Origin: Mogibacterium sp.
GTDB lineage: Bacteria > Bacillota > Clostridia > Peptostreptococcales > Anaerovoracaceae
Assembly (NCBI GenBank): GCA_017403955.1
Contig: JAFRDH010000020.1
Location: 62,001-126,000 of the forward strand
Direction: 5' to 3'
Length of the DNA stretch: 64,000 bases
Shown here: piece by piece, positions 52,581 to 61,182 of the stretch
Layout: the number at the start of each line of letters is the position of its first letter
Numbering within the stretch: the stretch's first letter is position 1
Notes under the pieces: generated by a model
Databases searched by the model: none
Seen by the model: the letters and a program-made list of their open reading frames with translations, nothing else
What the model was told of the DNA's origin: nothing
Position numbers and translations under genes: made by a program

Positions 52581-53696
52581 ATGGTTCAGGATGTTTTGAA
52601 AAAATTCCACGAGGCCGCAGTATCGCCTCGCGCTCAGATGGACAAGTATATGTCCGAAGGCAAGAAAGTAGTTCTTACTGCTCCTGTTTATACACCGGAA
52701 GAACTGATCCACTCAATGGGATTCGTTCCGATGGGAGCATGGGGCGCAGATATCGAACTCAACAGAAGTAAAGAGTATTTCCCTGCATTCCTTTGCTCGA
52801 TTGTTCAGTCGATCCTCGAGCTCGGAATCAATGGCGCATATAAGGGAGCATCCGCAATCGTTATTCCGTCACTCTGTGACACACTGAAGACTCTCGGTGA
52901 GAACTGGAAGTACGCAGTAGATGACATCAAGTTCATCCCTATGACATATCCGCAGAACAGAAAGCCTGCATACGGCATTGCTTTCACAAAGGCAGGATAT
53001 GAAAGAGTCATCAGAGATCTTGAAGCACTCGGCGGAAAGTACGATCCTGCTGCTCTTGCAGAATCAATTAAAGTTTATAACGCTCACAACGCTGTAATGA
53101 GGAGAGTTGACGAGGTACTCGCAGGTCATCCGGAAATTACGGCTGCTGAGAGAAGCGACATTTTCAGAAGCGCATTCTTCATGACAAAAGAAGAGCATAC
53201 CGCTCTTGTTGAAGAATTCCTCGATGAACTTGCTAAGACAGAAGCTTCCGGTGAGAAACTCGGAATCGTTGTATCCGGTATTCTTACAGATGCTCCTCAG
53301 CTCAACAAAATCTTCGATGAGTTCGGAATGCATATCGTTGCTGACGATGTAGCAGCACAGTCCCGTCAGTACAGAACAGACGTACCTGAGGGAGATGATC
53401 CTCTCGAAGCACTCGCTGTCAAGTTCGCTGAAATGGATAACTGCTCAGTACTCTACAATGTCAAGAAGCCAAGAGTACAGTGGATCGTTGACACAGCGAA
53501 GGCTCGTAATGCAAAGGGTGTTGTCGTAGTAATGACTAAATTCTGCGACCCTGAAGAATTCGACTATGTAATGATCAAGAAGGCATGTGAGAAGGCTGAT
53601 CTTCCACTCGCTCTTGTAGAAGTAGACAGACAGATGGTCCACTTCGAACAGGTCAGAACAAATCTCGAAACTTTCAGAGATATGCTCTCTATGTAA
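52581..53696 (+). CDS. hadC: 2-hydroxyacyl-CoA dehydratase, beta-type subunit
   Basis: The partner subunit of the dehydratase, 371 residues, also with a [4Fe-4S] cluster. It shows VVLTAPVYTPEELIHSMGFVP, FPAFLCSIVQSILELG, and the C-terminal VMTKFCDPEEFDYVMIKKACE segment, all typical of HadC/FldC/HgdB. Its start lies two bases after the hadB stop, GGAGGC being its ribosome site, so the two subunits should be made in equal amounts. The CoA-transferase gene follows after 37 bases. Confidence 0.93.
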   Translation: MVQDVLKKFHEAAVSPRAQMDKYMSEGKKVVLTAPVYTPEELIHSMGFVPMGAWGADIELNRSKEYFPAFLCSIVQSILELGINGAYKGASAIVIPSLCDTLKTLGENWKYAVDDIKFIPMTYPQNRKPAYGIAFTKAGYERVIRDLEALGGKYDPAALAESIKVYNAHNAVMRRVDEVLAGHPEITAAERSDIFRSAFFMTKEEHTALVEEFLDELAKTEASGEKLGIVVSGILTDAPQLNKIFDEFGMHIVADDVAAQSRQYRTDVPEGDDPLEALAVKFAEMDNCSVLYNVKKPRVQWIVDTAKARNAKGVVVVMTKFCDPEEFDYVMIKKACEKADLPLALVEVDRQMVHFEQVRTNLETFRDMLSM

Positions 53697-53733
53697 ATCA
53701 TAAAAAACAGTTTATATAAAACGGAGGTAACAA

Positions 53734-54978
53734 ATGAGTGAAGTAAGAAGACCTCTTGAGGGAGTAAAGGTAGTCGAATTGGCAACCTTCATCGCAGCTC
53801 CTTGCTGCACAAGATTCCTTGCGGACCTCGGTGCTGATGTTGTTAAGATCGAAGCTCCTGCCGGAGATCCGATCCGTTACACAGCAGTAAACGAAGGCAG
53901 ACCGCTAGATCAGAAGGAAAACACTTCCTGCGACCTTGAGAACGCCAACAAAAGAAGTATCACACTTAACATCAAGTCTCCAGAAGGACGTGAAGTACTT
54001 GAGAAACTGATTGCAGGTGCAGATATCTTTGTAACAAACAACAGACAGCCTTCACTTATCAAGAACAAACTTGATTATGAAACGCTGCACGCGAAGTATC
54101 CTTCACTGGTATTCGGATTCATTTCCGGTTACGGAGAAAAGGGACCGGACAAGGATCTTCCAGGATTCGATTTCACAGCATTTTATGCAAGAGGAGGTAT
54201 CCTTAATCCACTCAGAGACAGGGATTCGCTTCCACAGCTGACTATTCCGGGCATGGGAGATCATCAGGTAGGAATGAACCTCGCTGCCGGACTGCTTGCT
54301 GCTCTTTATAAAGCGAAAATGACAGGCGAAGGTGATAAAGTAGTTGTTTCACTTTTCCACAGTGCTGTATGGGATATCTCATTGATGCTTCAGTCCAGCC
54401 AGTATGGCGATCCATCCACACAGTATCCTATCTCAAGAAGCGACTTCGGAAATCCGCTTACTGTTGCTCACAAAACAAAGGATGGCAAGTGGCTCCAGAT
54501 CGCTATGCCACAGTACAACAGACATTATCCGATTTTCATGAAGGCAATCGGTCATGAAGAGATGATAGATAATCCTAAATTCTATCCACAGGATAAGCTG
54601 CAGCCTAACAAGAAAGAATTCTATGAATTCCTTGTAAATGAAATGGCAAGCAGAACGCTTGACGAGTGGTGCAAATTGATGGATGAAAATGATCTTCCGT
54701 ATGCAGTAGCTCAGACATGGGATCAGCTCCTTAAGGACAAGCAGGCATGGGGTTCCGATATCTTCTACGACATGGAATATCCAAACGGCGCACATCGTAC
54801 ACTCGTTCGTCCGCCTGTTATGTTCGAAGAAGCAGGACTTCCTCCATACAACAGAGGACCATATCTCGGAGAACATACAGAAGAGGTTCTCAGTGAGACA
54901 GGATATTCGGACGCAGAGATCGCAGAACTCCTTGAAAAAGGCGCTGCAGTATCCATGGATCCGGCGCTTAGAGACTGA
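53734..54978 (+). CDS. hadA: Class III CoA-transferase (CaiB/BaiF family)
   Basis: This 414-residue enzyme would move CoA from a product acyl-CoA to the 2-hydroxyacid, activating the substrate without ATP. The family opening GVKVVELATFIAAPCCTRFLADLGADVVKIE and LNIKSPEGREVL are clear. PGFDFTAFYARGG, with D146, lies where class III enzymes have the catalytic aspartate that forms the acyl anhydride. The ARGG ending recalls FldA/HadA of amino-acid-fermenting Clostridia. CGGAGG precedes the ATG. The AMP-free activation it gives is a hallmark of the Stickland reductive branch. Confidence 0.92.
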   Translation: MSEVRRPLEGVKVVELATFIAAPCCTRFLADLGADVVKIEAPAGDPIRYTAVNEGRPLDQKENTSCDLENANKRSITLNIKSPEGREVLEKLIAGADIFVTNNRQPSLIKNKLDYETLHAKYPSLVFGFISGYGEKGPDKDLPGFDFTAFYARGGILNPLRDRDSLPQLTIPGMGDHQVGMNLAAGLLAALYKAKMTGEGDKVVVSLFHSAVWDISLMLQSSQYGDPSTQYPISRSDFGNPLTVAHKTKDGKWLQIAMPQYNRHYPIFMKAIGHEEMIDNPKFYPQDKLQPNKKEFYEFLVNEMASRTLDEWCKLMDENDLPYAVAQTWDQLLKDKQAWGSDIFYDMEYPNGAHRTLVRPPVMFEEAGLPPYNRGPYLGEHTEEVLSETGYSDAEIAELLEKGAAVSMDPALRD

Positions 54979-55077
54979 TCCGATCAAGCGAGCTTATTGG
55001 AGCTTTGCTCCTGATTGAAATAATGGGACTTAAAAATCATTGTTTAATGGGGGAATACTTTTTGGAGGATTTAAGAA

Positions 55078-56085
55078 ATGAAAATTGCTGCTTATGAAGT
55101 AAGACCTGATGAAAAGCCGATTATCGAAGGACTTTGCAAAGAATATGGTATTGAGCTCGTTTCCACATCTGCAAATCTTGATGCCAGCACAGTAGATATG
55201 GCAGAAGGATGCCAGGGTGTCACAATGCTCGGCCAGAGTGATCTCTCTGACCCTATCATTGACAAGCTTCACGACTTCGGCGTAACAGTTCTTGCTGCTC
55301 GTTGCGTAGGTTTTGACCACATGAACCGCCATTATGCAAGATCCAAGGGCATGCATATCTGCCACGGATCATACGCTGCTAACGGAGTTGCAGAGTACAC
55401 TGTAATGGCTATTCTCATGTGCATCCGTAACTACAAGAAGGCTCAGGCTAATACCGATGATAACGACTTCACACTGAAGGGTAAGATGGGAAGAGAGCTC
55501 CGCTCACTGACTGTCGGAGTTATGGGAACAGGCAAAATCGGACGCACTGTGATCCAGCTGCTTTCAAGCTTCGGATGCAAGATCCTTGCATATGACATTT
55601 ACCAGAATGATGATGTCAAGAAATTTGCTACTTATGTAGATCTTGACACTATTCTTGCAGAATCCGATGTAATCACACTCCATATGCCTCTTCTTGAGGA
55701 CACAAAGGGCATGATCAACAAGGAGAACGTTTCTAAGATGAAGGACGGCGTAGTTCTTATCAACAACGCAAGAGGTGAGCTCTGCGACGTAGATGCACTT
55801 ATCGAAGGCGTTGAGACTGAGAAGATCGGCGCACTCTTCATGGACGCTTTCCCGGGCGAAGTCGGTATCATTCACATCGGACACGATGCTGATATCATCA
55901 GAACAGCAGGAATGCCTTATTTCAAGCTCAAATATCTGCGTTCATTCGTAAATGTTTATCACACACCACATATGGCTTTCTTCACACAGGAAGCAGGCGA
56001 GTCCATGGCAAGATGCGGAGTAGATGCTATCTACGAACTGCTTACCAAGGGCGAAACACAGCACGAAGTTCCTAAGAACATTTAA
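55078..56085 (+). CDS. ldhA: D-2-hydroxyacid dehydrogenase (LdhA-like)
   Basis: A 335-residue NAD-dependent D-2-hydroxyacid dehydrogenase; it would reduce the 2-oxoacid from transamination to the (R)-2-hydroxyacid. The Rossmann motif GVMGTGKIGRTVIQ lies near residue 147; catalytic residues are expected in NNARGELCD (arginine), MDAFPGEVG (glutamate) and YHTPHMAFFT (histidine). The closest family pattern I recognise is (R)-2-hydroxyisocaproate dehydrogenase of Clostridioides difficile, which sits beside hadAIBC. Substrate preference between branched-chain, aromatic and pyruvate cannot be settled. GGAGG precedes the ATG. Confidence 0.93.
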   Translation: MKIAAYEVRPDEKPIIEGLCKEYGIELVSTSANLDASTVDMAEGCQGVTMLGQSDLSDPIIDKLHDFGVTVLAARCVGFDHMNRHYARSKGMHICHGSYAANGVAEYTVMAILMCIRNYKKAQANTDDNDFTLKGKMGRELRSLTVGVMGTGKIGRTVIQLLSSFGCKILAYDIYQNDDVKKFATYVDLDTILAESDVITLHMPLLEDTKGMINKENVSKMKDGVVLINNARGELCDVDALIEGVETEKIGALFMDAFPGEVGIIHIGHDADIIRTAGMPYFKLKYLRSFVNVYHTPHMAFFTQEAGESMARCGVDAIYELLTKGETQHEVPKNI

Positions 56086-56095
56086 GGAGGAAAAT

Positions 56096-57244
56096 ATGAT
56101 TCTTGACAAGAAACATGCCATGCAGCAGAAGCTCTTCCGTCAGTTCGCTGAGACAGAGTTCACAAAAGAGCTGCAGGAAGAACTGGATACCACTGGTGCT
56201 TTCAACTGGGATATCCACAACAAAATGGCAAAGTACGGATTCATGGGCGTCAAGATCCCAACAGAATACGGCGGAGCAGGCGGAGACTATCTTTCATACG
56301 TAATCATGGACGAAGAGCTTGCTCGTCAGAATCTGGTACTTTCTATCTATGCTAATACTTCAAACTCCCTCGGCGGAGGACCGCTGCTTCTTGCAGGAAG
56401 TGAAGAACAGAAGAAAGAGTATCTGCCTCCAGTAGCAAAAGGCGAGAAGATCCTCGTATTCGGACTTACTGAGCCTGGTGCAGGTTCTGATGCAGGTGGT
56501 ACAACAACCACAGCTATTCCGACTGCAGATGGCGAAGGATTCGTTATCAACGGACGTAAGTGCTTCATTTCCGGAGCTCCTATGGCTGACTGGATCATCA
56601 TTTTCGCTAAGACAGATCTCAAGCAGAAGGGTTCAAGAGGTATCTCCATGTTCATCGTTGATATGCATCTTCCGGGAGTTTCCCTTGGTGCAGACGAGAA
56701 GAAGATGGGAATCAAGGGCTATCCTACAAGCGACGTTGTATTCGAAGACGTTGTTGTTGGCAAAGAGTGCCTGATCGGACCTCTCAACAAGGGCTTCCAG
56801 TATGCTATGAAGACTCTCGACGGCGGACGTCTCGGAGTTGCTGCAATGTCAGTAGGCGTTGCTCAGTGTGCTCTTGACGAAGCTGTTAAGTATGCAAAAG
56901 AAAGAAAGCAGTTCGGACGCAGGATCGCAGACTTCCAGGGAATCAGCTTCATGATCGCTGAAATGGCTGCAGACGTTGAGGCTGCAAGACAGATGACTTA
57001 TCATGCAGCTATTCTCAAGGATGCTAATGATCCTGAAGCAGGCGTTGCTTGCTCCAAGGCTAAGTTCTTTGCTGCAGAAGCTGCTAACAGATGCGCATAT
57101 AAGGCTGTACAGATCCACGGCGGATACGGATATATCCAGGAGTACAAAGTTGAAAGACTTTACAGAGACGCTCGTATCCTCTCGATCTTCGAAGGAACTA
57201 CACAGATCCAGCAGCTTGTAATCGCAAACAGTCTGCTTAAGTAA
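56096..57244 (+). CDS. acdB: Acyl-CoA dehydrogenase (AcdB-like, enoyl-CoA reducing)
   Basis: A 382-residue flavin acyl-CoA dehydrogenase expected to run in the reducing direction, turning the 2-enoyl-CoA into acyl-CoA with the Etf below. Motifs: VFGLTEPGAGSDAGG (flavin and substrate binding), KKMGIKGYPTSDVVFEDV, RKQFGRRIADFQ and IHGGYGY. The catalytic glutamate is in the late ILSIFEGTTQIQ. The ATG at 56096 follows AAGGAGG; a longer frame overlapping ldhA is rejected. The acdB-etfB-etfA order is the same as in C. difficile. Confidence 0.94.
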   Translation: MILDKKHAMQQKLFRQFAETEFTKELQEELDTTGAFNWDIHNKMAKYGFMGVKIPTEYGGAGGDYLSYVIMDEELARQNLVLSIYANTSNSLGGGPLLLAGSEEQKKEYLPPVAKGEKILVFGLTEPGAGSDAGGTTTTAIPTADGEGFVINGRKCFISGAPMADWIIIFAKTDLKQKGSRGISMFIVDMHLPGVSLGADEKKMGIKGYPTSDVVFEDVVVGKECLIGPLNKGFQYAMKTLDGGRLGVAAMSVGVAQCALDEAVKYAKERKQFGRRIADFQGISFMIAEMAADVEAARQMTYHAAILKDANDPEAGVACSKAKFFAAEAANRCAYKAVQIHGGYGYIQEYKVERLYRDARILSIFEGTTQIQQLVIANSLLK

Positions 57245-57262
57245 GAAGAGGAGGTAAGGACA

Positions 57263-58063
57263 ATGAAAATAATGGTAACAGTAAAGCAGGTTCCTGATAC
57301 CTCCGGTAAGGTAGCAGTGAACGAAGACGGAACTCTGAACCGTGCTTCCATGCAGACTATCATCAACCCTGATGACCTGAACGCTGTAGAAGAAGCTCTG
57401 ACACTCAAAGATGAGTACGGATGCAAAGTAGTAGCGTTCACAATGGGACCTATGCAGGCAGAGCCGATGCTCAGAGAGCTCCTTGCTATGGGCGTTGATG
57501 AAACAGTTCTGATTTCTGCAAGACAGTTCGGCGGATCTGATACTTATGCTACATCCCAGATCATAGCTGCAGCTATCGATACTTACGGAATCGATGATGA
57601 CGATATCATTATCGCAGGCCGTCAGGCTATCGATGGAGATACAGCTCAGGTCGGACCACAGATCGCTGAAAAGCTCCATCTGCCACAGGTAACATACGCA
57701 GGTGAAGTCAAGAAGGAAGGCAACACTCTTACGATCAAGAGAATGCTTGAGGACGGATACATGACAGTCAAGGTCGACACACCTTGCATGATCACATGTA
57801 TCAAGGAACTCAACGAGCCTAGATATATGAATTTCCGCGGCACGATCGAGTGCTGGGAGAAGCCTCTGACCATCATGGATTATGATGCTCTTAAGGATCA
57901 CGAACTGATCGATGCTACAACAATCGGTCTTAAGGGTTCCCCGACGAACATCTATAAGTCATTTGCTCCTCCTGTAAAGGAGCCTGGAATGATGCTCGAG
58001 GGTTCCGGCAAGGAAACCACTGACAAGCTTGCTCACATTCTTACCGGCAAGCACATCATCTAG
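57263..58063 (+). CDS. etfB: Electron transfer flavoprotein beta subunit
   Basis: A 266-residue EtfB. It begins MKIMVTVKQVPDTSGKV and has the DDDIIIAGRQAIDGDTAQVGPQIAE segment found in EtfB of flavin-bifurcating Etf-Bcd complexes of anaerobes, where the beta-subunit carries FAD rather than AMP. Electron bifurcation, coupling NADH oxidation to enoyl-CoA and ferredoxin reduction, is thus likely but not shown. AGGAGG precedes the ATG and etfA follows after 15 bases. Confidence 0.95.
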   Translation: MKIMVTVKQVPDTSGKVAVNEDGTLNRASMQTIINPDDLNAVEEALTLKDEYGCKVVAFTMGPMQAEPMLRELLAMGVDETVLISARQFGGSDTYATSQIIAAAIDTYGIDDDDIIIAGRQAIDGDTAQVGPQIAEKLHLPQVTYAGEVKKEGNTLTIKRMLEDGYMTVKVDTPCMITCIKELNEPRYMNFRGTIECWEKPLTIMDYDALKDHELIDATTIGLKGSPTNIYKSFAPPVKEPGMMLEGSGKETTDKLAHILTGKHII

Positions 58064-58078
58064 GGAAGGAGGAAAGAC

Positions 58079-59194
58079 ATGGCTTACAATAGTGCAGATA
58101 TAGCTGCTTTCAAGAACGTATGGGTTTTCTGTGAGCAGCGTCAGGGCAAAATGATGCCTACAACATTTGAACTTATTTCTGAGGGCCGCAAGCTCGCTGA
58201 TGAGCTCGGCGTAGAGCTGTGCGGAATCCTGCTCGGTGACGACGTAGACGGAATCGCTGCAGAACTCGGCGGATATGGTGCAGACAGAGTTTATGTTTAC
58301 AACAGCCCGCTCCTCAAGAATTACACAACAGACGCTTATACAAAGGTTATCGTTGACGCAGTAGAGGAATTCAAGCCTGAGATCATGATCTACGGTGCTT
58401 CCCACATCGGAAGAGACCTCGCTCCAAGATGCGCTGCAAGACTTCACACTGGTCTTTGCGCAGACTGCACACACCTCGACGTTGATCTTAACGGATATAT
58501 AGAGTTCCTCAGAACAGGATCCAACGTTGACGTTGATAACACTAACTTCGAGACAAAGATGTTCGATGTTAACACAAACCTCAAGATGACCCGTCCTGCA
58601 TTCGGCGGACACCTCATGGCTACAATCGTTTGCCCGAGATTCCGTCCTGCAATGGCAACCGTTCGTCCGGGCGTTATGAAGAGAAGACCGTTTGACGAAG
58701 AAGGCGTTAAGAAGGTAGAAATCGTACATCCTGATTTCGAGCTTACCGAAGCCGACATCAAGACAGAGGTAGTAGAAGTAGTTAAGGCTGCTAAGAAGCT
58801 CGTTGACCTTATCGGAGCTGAGTACATCGTTTCCGTAGGTCGCGGTATCGCTAAGGACGTTGATGGCGGAATCGCTCTTGCGGAAGAGCTCGCTGAAGTT
58901 CTCGGCGGTGTTGTCGGAGCTTCCCGTGCTGTAGTTGATGCAGGCTGGATGACAGCTGATCATCAGGTAGGACAGACAGGTAAAACCGTTCATCCTAAGG
59001 TTTACATTGCACTTGGTATCTCCGGAGCTATCCAGCACAAAGCAGGAATGCAGGAATCCGAGTACATCATCGCTATCAACAAGGATGAAAATGCTCCGAT
59101 GTTCGAAATCGCAAATTACGGAATCGTCGGCGACCTGTTCAAGGTAGTTCCGCTGCTGATTCAGTCAATCAAGGATGCTAAGGCAGAAGCGTAA
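58079..59194 (+). CDS. etfA: Electron transfer flavoprotein alpha subunit
   Basis: A 371-residue EtfA. The N-terminal half shows RDLAPRCAARLHTGLCADCTHL, and the C-terminal FAD domain has VGASRAVVDAGWM, HQVGQTGKTVHPKVYIALGISGAIQH and IAINKDENAPMF. The protein pairs with EtfB to pass electrons to the acyl-CoA dehydrogenase two genes upstream. It is full length and followed after five bases by the butyrate-kinase-like gene. GGAGG precedes the ATG. Confidence 0.95.
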   Translation: MAYNSADIAAFKNVWVFCEQRQGKMMPTTFELISEGRKLADELGVELCGILLGDDVDGIAAELGGYGADRVYVYNSPLLKNYTTDAYTKVIVDAVEEFKPEIMIYGASHIGRDLAPRCAARLHTGLCADCTHLDVDLNGYIEFLRTGSNVDVDNTNFETKMFDVNTNLKMTRPAFGGHLMATIVCPRFRPAMATVRPGVMKRRPFDEEGVKKVEIVHPDFELTEADIKTEVVEVVKAAKKLVDLIGAEYIVSVGRGIAKDVDGGIALAEELAEVLGGVVGASRAVVDAGWMTADHQVGQTGKTVHPKVYIALGISGAIQHKAGMQESEYIIAINKDENAPMFEIANYGIVGDLFKVVPLLIQSIKDAKAEA

Positions 59195-59199
59195 TCAAG

Positions 59200-60309
59200 A
59201 TGTCATACAAAATTTTTACACTCAGCCCGGGCTCGACTTCAACAAAGTGCGCAGTCTTTGAAGATGATAAGCTGCTCTTCAAAGAAAATATCTCGCATGA
59301 GCCTGAAGTGCTGAAACAGTTCCCGACTGTAAATTCACAGCGTCCTTTCAGAGTAGGTGTAGTCATGGCTGTTCTTCACAGCCATGGCTTCCAGCTCAGA
59401 GATATGGATGCTTTTGCAGCTTACTCAGGTGGTCTCGAATCAACTCCGGGCGGTATTTTCCCGGTCAATCAGAAAATGCTCGTTGATGCTATGTCCGGAA
59501 GAGTAGCTGACCATCCGGCAGTACTCGGTTCTCAGATCATAGGAGAATTCTCAACAGCGCTCGGAAAGCCGGCTTTTGTTATTGATCCTCCTGATGTTGA
59601 TGAGTTTGACGATATCGCAAGGATCTCCGGAATCAAAGGGATCTACCGCGAGTCTCATGTTCATGTACTCAATCAGAAGGAAGTTGCAAGAAGGATGGCA
59701 GCTGAGCTTGGCAAGAAATATGATGAATGTAATTTCATCGTATGCCATATCGGCGGAGGATTATCTATAGCAGCTCATAAGCAGGGAAGAATGGTCGATG
59801 CTAATGATGTAGTCAACGGCGACGGTCCGATGGCGCCGAACAGATCCGGCTATGTACCGCTGATCCCGCTTGCTAAAATGTGTACATCAGGCAATTATAC
59901 CTACGATGACATAAAGAGCCTCGTTTCTAAGACCGGAGGCCTCAAGTCACTTACAGGCACAGATGATAATCTTGAACTCAAAAAGATGAGAGATAATGGC
60001 GATAAATGGGCAGCGCTGGTATATCAGGCATTTGCTTATAATCTAGCCAAATTTATCGGATCATACGCATGTGTCCTTGAGGGTAAAGTGGATGCGATAA
60101 TCCTTACCGGAGGAGTTTCCAATGATGAAGAATTCGTTGAGAATATCCGCAAGTATGCCGGCTGGATCGCACCTGTCAAATCATATGGCGGCGACTTCGA
60201 AATGGAAGCCCTTGCTGCCGGCGCTCTTCGTGTTCTGAAAGGAGAAGAGGAGACAAAGGAATACACAGGTATTCCTGTATTCAGTGGGTTTGAATACGAA
60301 CCTGAATAA
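59200..60309 (+). CDS. buk: Butyrate kinase-like carboxylic-acid kinase
   Basis: A 369-residue acetate/butyrate kinase-family enzyme. In fermentation the kinase converts acyl-phosphate and ADP to acid and ATP. The ASKHA motifs TLSPGSTSTKCAVF, ICHIGGGLSIAAHKQGRM-like VCHIGGGLS, GPMAPNRSGYVP and IILTGGVSN are present, and the sequence is of the butyrate (Buk) rather than the acetate (AckA) type. It is the last gene of the operon and is followed by a terminator. No phosphotransacylase gene is in the operon, so the source of the acyl-phosphate is open; the natural acid may be a branched or aromatic one. Confidence 0.9.
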   Translation: MSYKIFTLSPGSTSTKCAVFEDDKLLFKENISHEPEVLKQFPTVNSQRPFRVGVVMAVLHSHGFQLRDMDAFAAYSGGLESTPGGIFPVNQKMLVDAMSGRVADHPAVLGSQIIGEFSTALGKPAFVIDPPDVDEFDDIARISGIKGIYRESHVHVLNQKEVARRMAAELGKKYDECNFIVCHIGGGLSIAAHKQGRMVDANDVVNGDGPMAPNRSGYVPLIPLAKMCTSGNYTYDDIKSLVSKTGGLKSLTGTDDNLELKKMRDNGDKWAALVYQAFAYNLAKFIGSYACVLEGKVDAIILTGGVSNDEEFVENIRKYAGWIAPVKSYGGDFEMEALAAGALRVLKGEEETKEYTGIPVFSGFEYEPE

Positions 60310-60324
60310 AATGACCAAATAAAG

Positions 60325-60357
60325 CAGGAGTCCGCCGGCTGGCGAACTCCTGTTTTT
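60325..60357 (+). terminator. Terminator of the fermentation operon
   Basis: A stem of 11 pairs with one mismatch, CAGGAGT-C-CGCC with GGCG-A-ACTCCTG, loop GGCT, then T5. It also lies just after the stop of the convergent GntR gene and could serve both strands weakly. Confidence 0.85.
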
Positions 60358-60369
60358 CATTGCGGTTGA

Positions 60370-61029
60370 TCAGAAATAGTTTGCTATGCGGCGAAGTTTG
60401 GATTGATACATGTGATGTTCCATAGCTTTACGTCCTGCAGCAACATTTCTGGTTTCGAAAGCAGCGAAAATCGCTTTATGTTCCTCGAGTATTGTTTTCA
60501 GATAATCTGATGTGAAAGTCTTGGCCGGAGCAGAATGCTTGAGATATGTATGATAAGTCGAAAGGGTACGCTGGATCATGCGGTTCTTGGTTCCCTGATA
60601 TATTATCTGATGGAACTGAAGATTGAAGTTCAGTACCTTTTCTATATCATCCTTAAGTGTATAGAATTCCATGAATTCAATGGTTTCTCTCAGTGCATCG
60701 ACTTCTTCCGGTGTCATTCTTTTGATAGCCCATTCAACAGCCTGGATCTCAAAAAGTATCCTAAGATCGAATAGATCAGAAATATCACGCTTTGAAAGGC
60801 CACTTACAAATGCACCCCTGTTAGGTATGTTGTCAATCAGTCCATCAGCCTCGAGCTGGCGGAATGCTTCTCTTACCGGAGTACGGCTTATGCCATATTT
60901 CTTGCAGACAGCAGCTTCTGTCAGTTTTATACCGGAAGGGATCTCTCCGGATAGTATTTCTTTCTGAATTTCCTGATACAGTCCTGAAGAAATAGGCTGA
61001 TTTGATTTGTCTGTATTTAATGTATCCAT
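60370..61029 (-). CDS. GntR/FadR-family regulator (FCD domain)
   Basis: A 219-residue regulator. The N-terminal winged helix has LTEAAVCKKYGISRTPVREAFRQLEADGLI, the usual GntR signature, and the C-terminal all-helical FCD domain (about 85-215) has the metal/ligand histidines expected in HQIIYQGTKN and HHMYQSK. FCD regulators usually sense carboxylic acids. The ATG at 61029 follows GGTGGA; a longer in-frame start is rejected. It faces the end of the fermentation operon and has a GntR-type operator in front, so it may sense the pathway's acids; its targets are unknown. Confidence 0.92.
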   Translation of the reverse strand: MDTLNTDKSNQPISSGLYQEIQKEILSGEIPSGIKLTEAAVCKKYGISRTPVREAFRQLEADGLIDNIPNRGAFVSGLSKRDISDLFDLRILFEIQAVEWAIKRMTPEEVDALRETIEFMEFYTLKDDIEKVLNFNLQFHQIIYQGTKNRMIQRTLSTYHTYLKHSAPAKTFTSDYLKTILEEHKAIFAAFETRNVAAGRKAMEHHMYQSKLRRIANYF

Positions 61030-61075
61030 AAAATCCACCAATAAACTAGAAAGTGTGTTAAAATGTATTAGGAGA

Positions 61076-61100
61076 TATACAATCTCTGTAATTGTATACA
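61076..61100 (+). promoter_or_regulatory. GntR-type operator between the regulator and nth
   Basis: TATACAAT and ATTGTATA (61076-61083 and 61091-61098) form a perfect 8-7-8 inverted repeat; the right half also contains the palindrome TGTATACA (61093-61100), the core of many FadR/GntR-type sites. It lies 47-71 bases upstream of the regulator start, and a TATAAA at 61113-61118 toward nth is close by. Autoregulation is likely. Confidence 0.6.
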
Positions 61101-61182
61101 TCTATAAATAACTATAAAAGCCTGCCATTTCAATGTCAATGACGGACTTTGATATTTTTCTTTTTTCAACAAATAGCACATT

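Noticed and set aside
54979..55077. Terminator between the CoA-transferase and dehydrogenase genes
   Set aside because: A short GGAGC-TTT-GCTCC hairpin is present but lacks a T tract; the operon most likely continues.
57959..59038. Reverse-strand open frame of 359 codons opposite etfB/etfA
   Set aside because: Cysteine/serine-rich shadow of well-supported Etf genes, no family features.
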